Origin: Streptococcus pseudopneumoniae ATCC BAA-960 = CCUG 49455
GTDB lineage: Bacteria; Bacillota; Bacilli; Lactobacillales; Streptococcaceae
Assembly (NCBI RefSeq): GCF_002087075.1
Contig: NZ_MWSM01000027.1
Coordinates: 3,134-67,133, forward strand
Reading direction: 5' to 3'
DNA length: 64,000 nucleotides
In this document: positions 34,995 through 45,732 of the stretch, one piece after another
Numbering within the stretch: the stretch's first letter is position 1
Layout: the number at the start of each line of letters is the position of its first letter
The notes under the pieces: model-generated
What the model saw: only the letters and a program-made list of their open reading frames with translations
What the model was told of the DNA's origin: nothing
The model's database searches: none
Program-made: the position numbers and the translations under genes

Positions 34995-35155
34995 TTCTTA
35001 GGTAATAATCAAGATAAAAAGCAAAATATCTTAGGGTATTTTATTTTTATAATTGAAAGACGTGAATGATATGAACATGTCCTTGCGGGTGCTTAGGAAA
35101 AAAATTATAAGTATGTCAAGTTTAAGAAAAACTTGATTGTTGGAGGATTTTTTAG

Positions 35156-36358
35156 ATGAACGAATTTGAAGATTTGCTAAATAGCGTTAGCCAAGTTGAG
35201 ACTGGTGATGTTGTTAGTGCTGAAGTATTGACAGTTGATGCGACTCAAGCTAACGTTGCAATCTCTGGAACTGGTGTTGAAGGTGTCTTGACTCTTCGCG
35301 AATTGACAAACGATCGCGATGCAGATATCAATGACTTTGTTAAAGTAGGAGAAGTATTGGATGTTCTTGTACTTCGTCAAGTAGTTGGTAAAGATACTGA
35401 TACAGTTACATACCTTGTATCTAAAAAACGCCTTGAAGCTCGCAAAGCATGGGACAAACTTGTTGGTCGCGAAGAAGAAGTTGTTACTGTTAAAGGAACT
35501 CGTGCCGTTAAAGGTGGACTTTCAGTAGAATTTGAAGGTGTTCGTGGATTTATCCCAGCTTCAATGTTGGATACTCGTTTCGTACGTAACACTGAGCGTT
35601 TTGTAGGTCAAGAATTTGATGCTAAAATCAAAGAAGTTGACGCTAAAGAAAACCGCTTCATCCTTTCACGTCGTGAAGTTGTTGAAGCAGCTACAGCAGC
35701 AGCTCGCGCTGAAGTATTCGGTAAATTGGCTGTTGGTGATGTTGTAACTGGTAAAGTTGCGCGTATCACAAGCTTCGGTGCCTTCATCGACCTTGGTGGT
35801 GTTGACGGATTGGTTCACTTGACTGAATTGTCACACGAACGTAACGTATCACCAAAATCAGTTGTAACTGTTGGTGAAGAAATTGAAGTTAAAATCCTTG
35901 ATCTTAACGAAGAAGAAGGGCGTGTATCACTTTCACTTAAAGCAACAACACCTGGACCATGGGATGGCGTTGAGCAAAAATTGGCTAAAGGTGATGTAGT
36001 AGAAGGAACAGTTAAACGTTTGACTGACTTCGGTGCATTTGTTGAAGTATTGCCAGGTATCGATGGACTTGTTCACGTATCACAAATTTCACACAAACGT
36101 ATTGAAAATCCCAAAGAAGCTCTTAAAGTTGGTCAAGAAGTTCAAGTTAAAGTTCTTGAAGTTAACGCAGATGCAGAGCGCGTATCACTTTCTATCAAAG
36201 CTCTTGAAGAGCGTCCATCTCAAGAAGAAGGACAAAAAGAAGAAAAACGTGCTGCTCGTCCACGTCGTCCAAAACGTCAAGAAAAACGTGATTTCGAACT
36301 TCCAGAAACACAAACAGGATTCTCAATGGCTGATTTGTTTGGTGATATCGAACTTTAA
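35156..36358 (+). CDS. rpsA: 30S ribosomal protein S1 (four-domain form)
   Basis: This 400-residue RNA-binding protein has four S1 domains, at about residues 16-95, 105-180, 195-265 and 280-350. The clearest repeats are GKVARITSFGAFIDLGGVDGLVHLTEL (third) and a parallel GTVKRLTDFGAFVEV block (fourth). E. coli S1 has six; four is normal for low-GC Gram-positives. The C-terminal tail is basic then acidic. Codon use is strongly biased toward abundant tRNAs, as in highly expressed genes. The start follows TGGAGGA, and a terminator closes it. Confidence 0.94.
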   Translation: MNEFEDLLNSVSQVETGDVVSAEVLTVDATQANVAISGTGVEGVLTLRELTNDRDADINDFVKVGEVLDVLVLRQVVGKDTDTVTYLVSKKRLEARKAWDKLVGREEEVVTVKGTRAVKGGLSVEFEGVRGFIPASMLDTRFVRNTERFVGQEFDAKIKEVDAKENRFILSRREVVEAATAAARAEVFGKLAVGDVVTGKVARITSFGAFIDLGGVDGLVHLTELSHERNVSPKSVVTVGEEIEVKILDLNEEEGRVSLSLKATTPGPWDGVEQKLAKGDVVEGTVKRLTDFGAFVEVLPGIDGLVHVSQISHKRIENPKEALKVGQEVQVKVLEVNADAERVSLSIKALEERPSQEEGQKEEKRAARPRRPKRQEKRDFELPETQTGFSMADLFGDIEL

Positions 36359-36375
36359 TCAAATTGAAAATTCAC

Positions 36376-36407
36376 AAAATCCTTTGTTTACTAAACAAGG
36401 GATTTTT
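36376..36407 (+). terminator. rpsA terminator
   Basis: AAAATCCTTTGTTT (from 36376) pairs with AAACAAGGGATTTT (to about 36405), followed by TTC. Confidence 0.88.
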
Positions 36408-36427
36408 CTTTTGTCTCTGCTCCTTTT

Positions 36428-36437
36428 TTGATATAAT
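36428..36437 (+). promoter_or_regulatory. msrC promoter, predicted leaderless
   Basis: The extended -10 TGATATAAT (hexamer 36432-36437) ends 6 nt (AGTTCT) before the ATG at 36444. There is no room for a ribosome-binding site if transcription starts 7 nt after the -10 box. Confidence 0.7.
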
Positions 36438-36443
36438 AGTTCT

Positions 36444-36941
36444 ATGTTAAAATCAGAAAAACAATCACGTTATCAAATGTTAAATGAAGAATTGTCCTTC
36501 CTATTGGAAGGCGAGACCAATGTTTTGGCTAATCTTTCCAACGCCAGTGCTCTCATAAAATCACGTTTTCCTAATACTGTATTTGCAGGTTTTTATTTGT
36601 TCGATGGAAAGGAATTGGTTTTAGGTCCCTTCCAAGGAGGTGTTTCCTGTATCCGTATTGCACTGGGAAAAGGTGTTTGTGGGGAGGCAGCTCATTTTCA
36701 GGAAACAGTCCTGGTTGGTGATGTAAGTACCTATCCAAACTATATTTCTTGTGACAGTCTAGCTAAAAGTGAAATTGTGATGCCGATGATGAAGAATGGT
36801 CAGTTACTTGGAGTTCTGGATCTGGATTCTTCAGAGATTGAGGATTACGATGCTATGGATCGAGATTATTTGGAACAATTTGTCGCTATTTTGCTTGAAA
36901 AGACGGAATGGGACTTTACAATGTTTGGGGAAAAATCTTAA
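36444..36941 (+). CDS. msrC: Free methionine-(R)-sulfoxide reductase (GAF domain)
   Basis: This 165-residue cytoplasmic GAF-domain enzyme matches fRMsr, which reduces free methionine-(R)-sulfoxide. The three cysteines of the family are present: Cys69 in GGVSCIRI, Cys79 in GKGVCGEAA and Cys103 in [12 protein letters not shown]. The last supplies the catalytic thiol (family knowledge). No ribosome site precedes the ATG, and the promoter suggests a leaderless mRNA. The stop overlaps the dnaX start as TAATG. Confidence 0.9.
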   Translation: MLKSEKQSRYQMLNEELSFLLEGETNVLANLSNASALIKSRFPNTVFAGFYLFDGKELVLGPFQGGVSCIRIALGKGVCGEAAHFQETVLVGDVSTYPNYISCDSLAKSEIVMPMMKNGQLLGVLDLDSSEIEDYDAMDRDYLEQFVAILLEKTEWDFTMFGEKS

Positions 36942-38596
36942 TGTATCAAGCACTTTATCGAAAATATAGAAGTCAAAACTTCTCCCAGTTGGTTGGTCAA
37001 GAAGTTGTGGCTAAGACTCTTAAACAAGCAGTAGAACAAGAGAAAATAAGTCATGCCTATCTTTTTTCTGGTCCACGTGGAACAGGAAAAACCAGTGTAG
37101 CTAAGATTTTTGCCAAAGCTATGAACTGTCCCAATCAAGTGGGTGGCGAACCTTGCAATAACTGCTATATTTGTCAGGCAGTGACGGACGGTAGTTTAGA
37201 AGATGTCATTGAAATGGATGCAGCCTCTAATAATGGGGTGGATGAAATCCGTGAAATTCGTGATAAATCTACCTATGCCCCTAGTCTTGCTCGTTATAAG
37301 GTTTATATCATAGACGAGGTTCACATGCTGTCTACAGGGGCTTTTAATGCTCTCCTAAAGACGCTGGAAGAGCCAACACAGAATGTAGTCTTTATTTTGG
37401 CCACTACTGAATTGCACAAGATTCCTGCGACTATTCTATCCCGTGTGCAACGTTTTGAATTTAAATCAATTAAGACACAGGATATTAAGGAACATATCCA
37501 CTATATCTTAGAAAAAGAAAATATTAGTTCTGAACCAGAGGCTGTGGAAATCATTGCCAGACAGGCGGAAGGTGGAATGCGGGATGCCTTGTCTATTTTG
37601 GATCAAGCTCTGAGTTTGACACAGGGAAATGAATTGACGACTGCCATCTCTGAAGAAATTACTGGCACCATTAGCCTATCAGCCTTGGATGATTATGTGG
37701 CTGCCTTGTCTCAACAGGATGTTACCAAGGCCTTGTCTTGCTTAAATCTTCTTTTTGATAATGGTAAGAGCATGACTCGTTTTGTGACCGACCTTTTGCA
37801 CTATTTAAGAGACTTGTTAATTGTTCAAACAGGGGGAGAAAACACTCATCATAGTCCAGTCTTTGTAGAAAATTTGGCACTTCCTCAGGAAAATCTGTTT
37901 GAAATGATTCGCTTAGCGACAGTGAGTTTAGCAGATATTAAGTCTAGTTTGCAGCCCAAGATTTATGCTGAAATGATGACCATTCGTTTAGCGGAAATTA
38001 AGCCTGAACCAGCTCTTTCAGGGGCGGTTGAACATGAAATTGCTACGCTGAGACAAGAAGTGATACGTCTCAAACAAGAACTCGCCAATGTGGGAACTGT
38101 ACCCAAGCCAACGAGTTCAGCTCCTAGTCGCCCAGCAACAGGCAAGACAGTCTATCGTGTGGATCGCAATAAAGTTCAATCTATCTTACAAGAGGCCGTT
38201 GAAAATCCTGATTTAGCACGTCAAAACCTGATTCGTTTGCAGAATGCCTGGGGAGAGGTGATTGAAAGTCTAGGAGGCCCTGATAAGGCTCTGCTAGTTG
38301 GTTCTCAACCGGTTGCAGCCAATGAACACCATGCCATTCTTGCTTTTGAATCTAACTTCAATGCTGGTCAAACCATGAAACGAGACAATCTCAACACCAT
38401 GTTTGGTAACATCCTTAGTCAGGCAGCAGGTTTTTCACCTGAGATTTTAGCCATTTCCATGGAGGAATGGAAAGAAGTTCGCGCAGCCTTTTCAGCCAAA
38501 GCCAAATCTTCTCAAACTGAAAAAGAAGCAGAAGAAAGCCTGATTCCAGAAGGATTTGAATTTTTGGCTGATAAAGTGAAGGTAGAGGAAGACTAA
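36941..38596 (+). CDS. dnaX: DNA polymerase III gamma/tau subunit
   Basis: This 551-residue clamp-loader ATPase is part of the replicative polymerase. It opens [20 protein letters not shown], followed by Walker A SGPRGTGKTS, a zinc module with four cysteines (NCPNQVGGEPCNNCYIC), the DEVHML Walker B and the sensor/AAA lid region. A C-terminal tau-like domain follows a Pro/Ser linker at about 390-410. The ATG at 36941 overlaps the msrC stop. I see no obvious A-rich frameshift site at the place used in E. coli. Confidence 0.95.
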   Translation: MYQALYRKYRSQNFSQLVGQEVVAKTLKQAVEQEKISHAYLFSGPRGTGKTSVAKIFAKAMNCPNQVGGEPCNNCYICQAVTDGSLEDVIEMDAASNNGVDEIREIRDKSTYAPSLARYKVYIIDEVHMLSTGAFNALLKTLEEPTQNVVFILATTELHKIPATILSRVQRFEFKSIKTQDIKEHIHYILEKENISSEPEAVEIIARQAEGGMRDALSILDQALSLTQGNELTTAISEEITGTISLSALDDYVAALSQQDVTKALSCLNLLFDNGKSMTRFVTDLLHYLRDLLIVQTGGENTHHSPVFVENLALPQENLFEMIRLATVSLADIKSSLQPKIYAEMMTIRLAEIKPEPALSGAVEHEIATLRQEVIRLKQELANVGTVPKPTSSAPSRPATGKTVYRVDRNKVQSILQEAVENPDLARQNLIRLQNAWGEVIESLGGPDKALLVGSQPVAANEHHAILAFESNFNAGQTMKRDNLNTMFGNILSQAAGFSPEILAISMEEWKEVRAAFSAKAKSSQTEKEAEESLIPEGFEFLADKVKVEED

Positions 38597-38608
38597 AGAA
38601 AGATTTCA

Positions 38609-38617
38609 TGATACAAT
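38609..38617 (+). promoter_or_regulatory. Promoter of the DUF3272 gene, predicted leaderless
   Basis: The extended -10 TGATACAAT (hexamer 38612-38617) ends 6 nt (AAGTTT) before the ATG at 38624. Confidence 0.6.
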
Positions 38618-38623
38618 AAGTTT

Positions 38624-38818
38624 ATGAATAAACAACAATTTATTATTATGGCGCTGTTTACAGCTGCTGAGACCTATTTTTTCAACGAAGCCTGGATGAC
38701 TGGCCGCTATATTATGGCAGCCTTTTGGGCAATTTTACTCTTCAGAAATTTTCGCGTCAGTTATGTGATGGGCAAAATCGTTGATGTCATCGATCAGCAT
38801 TTTAATAGGAAAGACTAG
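38624..38818 (+). CDS. DUF3272 small membrane protein
   Basis: This 64-residue protein resembles the streptococcal DUF3272 family. Two membrane segments (about 6-21 and 27-43) are followed by a basic-then-mixed cytoplasmic tail (GKIVDVIDQHFNRKD). No function is known. It has no ribosome site: the -10 box ends 6 nt before the ATG, as for rsmC, msrC and ftsK. A strong terminator follows. Confidence 0.8.
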   Translation: MNKQQFIIMALFTAAETYFFNEAWMTGRYIMAAFWAILLFRNFRVSYVMGKIVDVIDQHFNRKD

Positions 38819-38840
38819 CCCTCAGCTTCCAGACAAAATC

Positions 38841-38862
38841 AAAGCCTTTTAGGCTTTTTTTT
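38841..38862 (+). terminator. Terminator before the suf operon
   Basis: AAAGCCT (38841-38847) pairs with AGGCTTT (38851-38857) with a 3-nt loop and eight T. The likely suf -10 box (extended TGTTATACT, hexamer 38865-38870) follows at once. Confidence 0.88.
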
Positions 38863-38967
38863 GTTATACTAGAAAAGTATATTTATAGACCTTTTACTCT
38901 ATTTCTGGGGAAATCAGACGTTTTTCTAGTAAGTACTGTAAAAGTCTTGAAAAAGAAAGGAACTATC

Positions 38968-39738
38968 ATGTCAGTATTAGAGATCAAAGATCTTCACGTT
39001 GAGATTGAAGGAAAAGAAATTTTAAAAGGGGTTAACCTGACCCTGAAAACAGGAGAAATCGCCGCTATCATGGGACCAAATGGTACTGGTAAATCGACTC
39101 TTTCTGCCGCTATCATGGGAAATCCAAACTATGAAGTGACCAAAGGTGAGGTCTTGTTTGATGGCGTAAACATCCTTGAGTTGGAAGTTGACGAGCGTGC
39201 GCGTATGGGACTTTTCCTTGCTATGCAATACCCATCAGAAATTCCTGGTATTACTAACGCTGAGTTTCTTCGTGCAGCTATGAATGCTGGTAAAGAAGAT
39301 GATGAAAAGATTTCAGTTCGCGAGTTTATCACTAAGCTAGATGAAAAAATGGAATTGCTCAACATGAAAGAAGAAATGGCAGAGCGTTACCTCAACGAAG
39401 GTTTCTCTGGTGGTGAGAAAAAACGTAATGAAATTCTTCAACTTTTGATGTTGGAGCCAACATTTGCCCTTTTGGATGAGATTGACTCTGGTCTTGATAT
39501 TGATGCTCTTAAAGTTGTTTCTAAAGGTGTGAATGCTATGCGTGGTGAAGGCTTTGGTGCTATGATTATCACTCACTACCAACGTCTTTTGAACTACATC
39601 ACACCAGACGTGGTACACGTCATGATGGAAGGTCGTGTTGTCCTTTCTGGTGGTCCAGAATTGGCTGCGCGTTTGGAACGTGAAGGATACGCAAAACTAG
39701 CTGAAGAACTTGGCTATGACTACAAGGAAGAATTGTAA
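38968..39738 (+). CDS. sufC: Fe-S cluster assembly ATPase SufC
   Basis: This 256-residue cytoplasmic ABC-type ATPase forms the SufBCD scaffold on which Fe-S clusters are built. Walker A GPNGTGKST is at 36-44, the signature FSGGEKKRNEILQ and Walker B FALLDEIDSGLDIDAL are intact, and the H-loop reads IITHYQ. The ATG at 38968 follows AAAGGAAC. It is the first gene of sufCDSUB. There is no sufA or sufE; sufU serves instead, as is usual in Firmicutes. Confidence 0.97.
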   Translation: MSVLEIKDLHVEIEGKEILKGVNLTLKTGEIAAIMGPNGTGKSTLSAAIMGNPNYEVTKGEVLFDGVNILELEVDERARMGLFLAMQYPSEIPGITNAEFLRAAMNAGKEDDEKISVREFITKLDEKMELLNMKEEMAERYLNEGFSGGEKKRNEILQLLMLEPTFALLDEIDSGLDIDALKVVSKGVNAMRGEGFGAMIITHYQRLLNYITPDVVHVMMEGRVVLSGGPELAARLEREGYAKLAEELGYDYKEEL

Positions 39739-39765
39739 TTCCCTCGTATCTTTTAGGAGAAGTAA

Positions 39766-41028
39766 ATGACTAAAGAAAATATTAAACTTTTTTCAGAAAT
39801 GCACGCTGAACCAAGCTGGTTGGCTGACCTCCGTCAAAAAGCTTTTGATAAAATCGAGAGTTTGGAATTACCAGTCATTGAGCGTGTCAAATTCCACCGT
39901 TGGAATCTGGGAGATGGAACGATTACAGAAAGTGAGCCATCAGCAAATGTTCCAGATTTCACTGCACTAGATAACCACTTGAAGTTGGTGCAAGTAGGAA
40001 CTCAAACTGTTTTTGAGCAAACTCCAGTTGAGTTGGCTGAACAGGGTGTTGTCTTTACAGACTTCCATTCAGCTTTAGAAGAAATTCCAGAGCTGATCGA
40101 AGAATTCTTCATGTCATCTGTTAAGTATGACGATGATAAGTTGGCGGCCTACCACACAGCTTACTTTAACAGTGGAGCTGTTCTCTATATTCCTGATAAC
40201 GTGGAAATTGCTGAACCAATCGAAGGGATTTTCTATCAAGACAGCGATAGCGATGTGCCGTTTAACAAGCATATTATGATTATCGCTGGTAAAAATTCTA
40301 AGATTAGTTATCTGGAACGTTTAGAGTCACGCGGTGAAGGAAGTGCCAAAGCAACTGCTAATATCACAGTAGAAGTGATTGCACGTTCTGGAGCTCAAGT
40401 GAAGTTTGCTGCGATCGACCGTCTAGGTGAAAACGTCACTGCTTACATTAGCCGTCGTGGTAAATTAGGTAACGATGCAAGCATTGACTGGGCAATCGGT
40501 GTCATGAACGAAGGGAACGTCGTTGCTGACTTTGATAGTGACTTAATTGGTAACGGTAGCCATGCAGACCTTAAGGTCGTAGCTCTTTCAAGTGGCCGTC
40601 AGGTACAAGGTATTGATACTCGAGTGACTAACTATGGTTGCAACTCAATCGGAAATATCCTACAACATGGAGTTATTCTTGAAAAAGCAACCTTAACCTT
40701 CAATGGTATTGGCCACATTATCAAGGGTGCCAAGGGAGCAGATGCCCAACAAGAAAGTCGTGTTCTCATGCTTTCAGACCAAGCGCGTTCAGATGCTAAC
40801 CCAATTCTTTTGATTGATGAAAATGACGTAACTGCAGGACACGCGGCTTCTATCGGTCAGGTAGACCCAGAAGATATGTACTACCTCATGAGTCGTGGTT
40901 TGGACAAGGCAACTGCAGAACGCTTGGTTGTCCGTGGTTTCCTTGGATCCGTTATCGTTGAGATTCCAGTCAAGGAAGTTCGTGATGAAATGATTGCAAC
41001 TATCGAAGAAAAATTGTCAAAACGCTAA
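39766..41028 (+). CDS. sufD: Fe-S cluster assembly protein SufD
   Basis: This 420-residue cytoplasmic scaffold subunit is a paralogue of SufB. The right-handed beta-helix core and the C-terminal helical domain ([21 protein letters not shown]) are visible. It pairs with SufB and SufC. The start follows TTAGGAG, 27 nt after sufC. The last segment matches the same position in sufB ([17 protein letters not shown]), which confirms the paralogy. Confidence 0.96.
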   Translation: MTKENIKLFSEMHAEPSWLADLRQKAFDKIESLELPVIERVKFHRWNLGDGTITESEPSANVPDFTALDNHLKLVQVGTQTVFEQTPVELAEQGVVFTDFHSALEEIPELIEEFFMSSVKYDDDKLAAYHTAYFNSGAVLYIPDNVEIAEPIEGIFYQDSDSDVPFNKHIMIIAGKNSKISYLERLESRGEGSAKATANITVEVIARSGAQVKFAAIDRLGENVTAYISRRGKLGNDASIDWAIGVMNEGNVVADFDSDLIGNGSHADLKVVALSSGRQVQGIDTRVTNYGCNSIGNILQHGVILEKATLTFNGIGHIIKGAKGADAQQESRVLMLSDQARSDANPILLIDENDVTAGHAASIGQVDPEDMYYLMSRGLDKATAERLVVRGFLGSVIVEIPVKEVRDEMIATIEEKLSKR

Positions 41029-41035
41029 GGGGTAG

Positions 41036-42692
<1,657 letters not shown>

Positions 42693-42749
42693 GACGATCT
42701 TCTTTTGTCTTATGAATCAGTAGAAATGAAGAATGAAAGAAAGGATATT

Positions 42750-44162
42750 ATGGCTGAAGAAAGAGTAGAACCAAAACCAATTGATCTTGGTGAATATAAA
42801 TTTGGTTTCCATGATGATGTAGAGCCTGTCCTATCGACAGGAAAAGGATTGAATGAGGATGTCATTCGTGAACTATCAGCTGCCAAGGGAGAACCTGAGT
42901 GGATGTTAGAATTCCGTTTGAAGTCTTATGAAACCTTCAAAAAAATGCCCATGCAAACTTGGGGAGCAGACTTATCAGAGATTGATTTTGATGACTTGAT
43001 CTACTACCAAAAACCATCTGATAAACCAGCTCGTTCCTGGGATGAGGTTCCTGAAAAAATTAAAGAAACCTTTGAACGTATTGGGATTCCAGAAGCTGAA
43101 CGTGCTTATCTTGCTGGAGCTTCTGCCCAGTATGAGTCCGAAGTAGTTTACCATAACATGAAGGAAGAATTTGAGAAGTTAGGTATTATCTTTACAGATA
43201 CGGATTCTGCTCTCAAGGAATACCCAGATTTGTTTAAACAATACTTTGCTAAGTTGGTACCACCAACAGATAATAAGTTGGCTGCCCTCAATTCGGCAGT
43301 ATGGTCAGGTGGAACCTTTATCTATGTACCAAAAGGGGTCAAAGTGGATATTCCACTTCAAACTTACTTCCGTATCAACAACGAAAATACAGGTCAGTTT
43401 GAACGTACCTTGATTATCGTTGATGAGGGAGCAAGTGTCCACTACGTTGAAGGGTGTACAGCGCCAACATATTCAAGTAACAGCTTGCATGCTGCCATTG
43501 TAGAAATCTTTTCCTTAAAAGGAGCTTATATGCGTTATACAACCATTCAAAACTGGTCTGACAACGTCTATAACTTGGTAACGAAACGTGCCAAAGCCTT
43601 GAAAGATGCGACTGTTGAGTGGATTGATGGAAACTTGGGTGCCAAAACAACCATGAAATACCCATCTGTTTGCCTAGATGGAGAAGGGGCGCGTGGTACT
43701 ATGCTTTCTATTGCCTTTGCTAATGCAGGGCAACACCAGGACACTGGTGCCAAGATGATTCACAATGCTCCACATACTAGTTCGTCTATCGTGTCTAAAT
43801 CCATCGCTAAAGGCGGAGGAAAGGTTGACTACCGTGGTCAAGTAACCTTTAACAAGAACTCTAAGAAATCTGTTTCTCACATTGAATGTGATACCATTAT
43901 CATGGATGACTTGTCGGCATCAGATACTATTCCATTTAATGAAATCCACAACTCGCAAGTTGCTTTGGAACACGAAGCTAAGGTTTCTAAGATTTCAGAA
44001 GAACAATTGTATTACCTCATGAGTCGTGGATTGTCAGAATCAGAAGCGACAGAAATGATTGTTATGGGATTTGTGGAGCCCTTCACAAAAGAGCTTCCAA
44101 TGGAGTATGCTGTTGAGCTGAACCGCTTGATTAGCTATGAGATGGAAGGGTCAGTTGGGTAA
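42750..44162 (+). CDS. sufB: Fe-S cluster assembly protein SufB
   Basis: This 470-residue scaffold subunit carries the nascent Fe-S cluster in the SufBCD complex. The beta-helix core runs from about 150 to 400 and includes HYVEGCTAP, whose cysteine is a conserved candidate ligand, and [12 protein letters not shown]. The ATG at 42750 follows GAAAGGA; the frame is open 15 codons upstream but without a ribosome site. It ends the suf operon. A BOX element lies 38 nt after its stop. Confidence 0.96.
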   Translation: MAEERVEPKPIDLGEYKFGFHDDVEPVLSTGKGLNEDVIRELSAAKGEPEWMLEFRLKSYETFKKMPMQTWGADLSEIDFDDLIYYQKPSDKPARSWDEVPEKIKETFERIGIPEAERAYLAGASAQYESEVVYHNMKEEFEKLGIIFTDTDSALKEYPDLFKQYFAKLVPPTDNKLAALNSAVWSGGTFIYVPKGVKVDIPLQTYFRINNENTGQFERTLIIVDEGASVHYVEGCTAPTYSSNSLHAAIVEIFSLKGAYMRYTTIQNWSDNVYNLVTKRAKALKDATVEWIDGNLGAKTTMKYPSVCLDGEGARGTMLSIAFANAGQHQDTGAKMIHNAPHTSSSIVSKSIAKGGGKVDYRGQVTFNKNSKKSVSHIECDTIIMDDLSASDTIPFNEIHNSQVALEHEAKVSKISEEQLYYLMSRGLSESEATEMIVMGFVEPFTKELPMEYAVELNRLISYEMEGSVG

Positions 44163-44171
44163 AATTTGATT

Positions 44172-44342
44172 TTAGATATACTCAAAATCAAGGACTTTGA
44201 TACTATTCGAAAATCAAAGTGTAAACCACGTCAGCTTTATCTACAACCTCAAAGCGGTGCTTTGAGCAACCTACGGCTAGCTTCCTAGTTTACTCTTTGA
44301 TTTTCATTGAGCATTAGATCTACTCAAAATCAAGAACTTTGA
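44172..44342. repeat. 29-nt imperfect direct repeats flanking a BOX element
   Basis: Two 29-nt copies (44172-44200 and 44314-44342), both of the form ttagatNtactcaaaatcaagRactttga, differ at two positions and bracket the BOX element between sufB and dacA. The repeat period is 142 bp. Confidence 0.8.
44200..44316 (+). repeat. BOX element, internally deleted
   Basis: The left part (44200-44237) is a degenerate boxA start. It joins directly to the end of a boxB (TATCTACAACCTCAAAG...) and then a full 50-bp boxC (44267-44316). The rest of boxA and most of boxB are missing, so this is a decayed or recombined copy. Confidence 0.85.
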
Positions 44343-44360
44343 AGATGAATTTGTAATAAA

Positions 44361-44388
44361 AAAAATCGCGGTTTAAATCGCGATTTTT
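44361..44388. terminator. Bidirectional terminator between sufB and dacA
   Basis: AAAAATCGCG (44361-44370) pairs with CGCGATTTTT (44379-44388), with A and T runs on both sides. It abuts the dacA stop codon. Confidence 0.88.
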
Positions 44389-45630
44389 TTATAATTTCTC
44401 GTTAACAAAGCGGACAAACTGATTCCACCAAACTTTTAAGAAGAAGGCTTTTTCAATTTTCTTGTCTGCAACCATTTCGAAACTAGGGCGCTCTGTGGTG
44501 ATGTAACCTTGACCGATCAAGTCCTTGTCTTCGTAAGTTAAATGGCCAACCACTGTTCCAGCTTCAAGTGGTGCTGGGATTGCTTTGGAATCAGGTGTGA
44601 ATTGAACAGATTGGGAAGATTGATTCCCAACACGTTCAATTAGATAGATATCCTCTGGGGCCACTGCAGTGACCGTATCTTCTTTTCCATCTTGTACAGG
44701 GGTTTTGCTATCTTGATAGGCATCGCCTTGCTGAACGATTTTGCGAAGTGTAAATGTAGAAGAAATATAATCCATTAGTGAAGATGTAGCTGTAAACCGA
44801 GCGTAAGGATTATTGTCTTGATGGTCTGCATTTAAAACAACTGTGATGACTCTCATGCCTTTTTCGACAGTAGTACCAACAAAAGACTCTCCAGCCTTAT
44901 CTGTTGTTCCTGTTTTCAGTCCATCAAAACCACCACGGTAAGCAGGCATACCTTCTAACATGTAGTTGGTTGAAGTGATTGTTATCCCATCAAAAGTAGA
45001 AGAAGGTTTTTTGGTGATTTCCAAAACTTGTGGGTATTTTTTGATGAGGTTGCGGGCAACGATAGCGACATCATAAGCACTGAGCTTGTTTTCATCATCT
45101 TTTTTTGAGCCCGGGTAAATATTATCTCCTAGAGTCTCGTTGTTCAGACCAGTTGTATTGACAACAGTGGCATCTTTGATTCCCCATTCCAAGAGTTTTG
45201 CTCGCATCATATCAACGAAGTTTTTTTCAGAGCCAGCAATTTTCTCAGCTAGGGCAATAGCGGCGCTGTTGGCACTAGATACCAGAGTTGCTTCAAGCAA
45301 CTCTTCGACAGTATAATTACGGGCCTCCATAGGAACATTACTGGCTTCAGAATTTGTCGTCAATTGATAAGGATAATCAGAAATATCTACTGGGGTGGAT
45401 AGTGTGATACTTCCATTTTCCAGAGCTTCATAGACTAGATAAACAGTAATCAATTTTGTTATGGAAGCAATTTCGACAGGTTGCGTTGCATCCTTCTCAT
45501 AGAGAATTTTACCAGTATTTGCCTCAACAGCAATCGCATGTTTAGCGGCAATGGTAAAATCTTGAGCAACAGCAGTAGAAGCACCTCCTAAAAGGGAGAC
45601 AGTTAATAAAGTTAAAAATATTTTTTTCAT
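44389..45630 (-). CDS. dacA: D-alanyl-D-alanine carboxypeptidase (PBP3)
   Basis: This 413-residue class C low-molecular-weight penicillin-binding protein trims the terminal D-Ala from peptidoglycan pentapeptides outside the membrane. A signal peptide (cut after VAQ, about residue 23) is followed by the catalytic motifs SITK (Ser56-Lys59), SAN (119-121) and KTGT (239-242). A C-terminal beta domain and an amphipathic anchor helix (FFLKVWWNQFVRFVNEKL) complete it. The ATG at 45630 lacks a ribosome site, and the extended -10 box ends only 9 nt before it. Confidence 0.96.
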   Translation of the reverse strand: MKKIFLTLLTVSLLGGASTAVAQDFTIAAKHAIAVEANTGKILYEKDATQPVEIASITKLITVYLVYEALENGSITLSTPVDISDYPYQLTTNSEASNVPMEARNYTVEELLEATLVSSANSAAIALAEKIAGSEKNFVDMMRAKLLEWGIKDATVVNTTGLNNETLGDNIYPGSKKDDENKLSAYDVAIVARNLIKKYPQVLEITKKPSSTFDGITITSTNYMLEGMPAYRGGFDGLKTGTTDKAGESFVGTTVEKGMRVITVVLNADHQDNNPYARFTATSSLMDYISSTFTLRKIVQQGDAYQDSKTPVQDGKEDTVTAVAPEDIYLIERVGNQSSQSVQFTPDSKAIPAPLEAGTVVGHLTYEDKDLIGQGYITTERPSFEMVADKKIEKAFFLKVWWNQFVRFVNEKL

Positions 45631-45639
45631 AGTAGTCTT

Positions 45640-45648
45640 ATTCTATCA
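45640..45648 (-). promoter_or_regulatory. dacA promoter, very short leader
   Basis: The minus strand reads TGATAGAAT (hexamer 45645-45640), an extended -10 box 9 nt before the dacA ATG. The leader would be 0-3 nt. Confidence 0.6.
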
Positions 45649-45732
45649 TAAAGAAAAAAAATATTCTTGCTTTAATAATTCATCCGTTAAGCTTTTTGAA
45701 AATATGGTAAAATAGAGTGAGGGAGGTAACTC

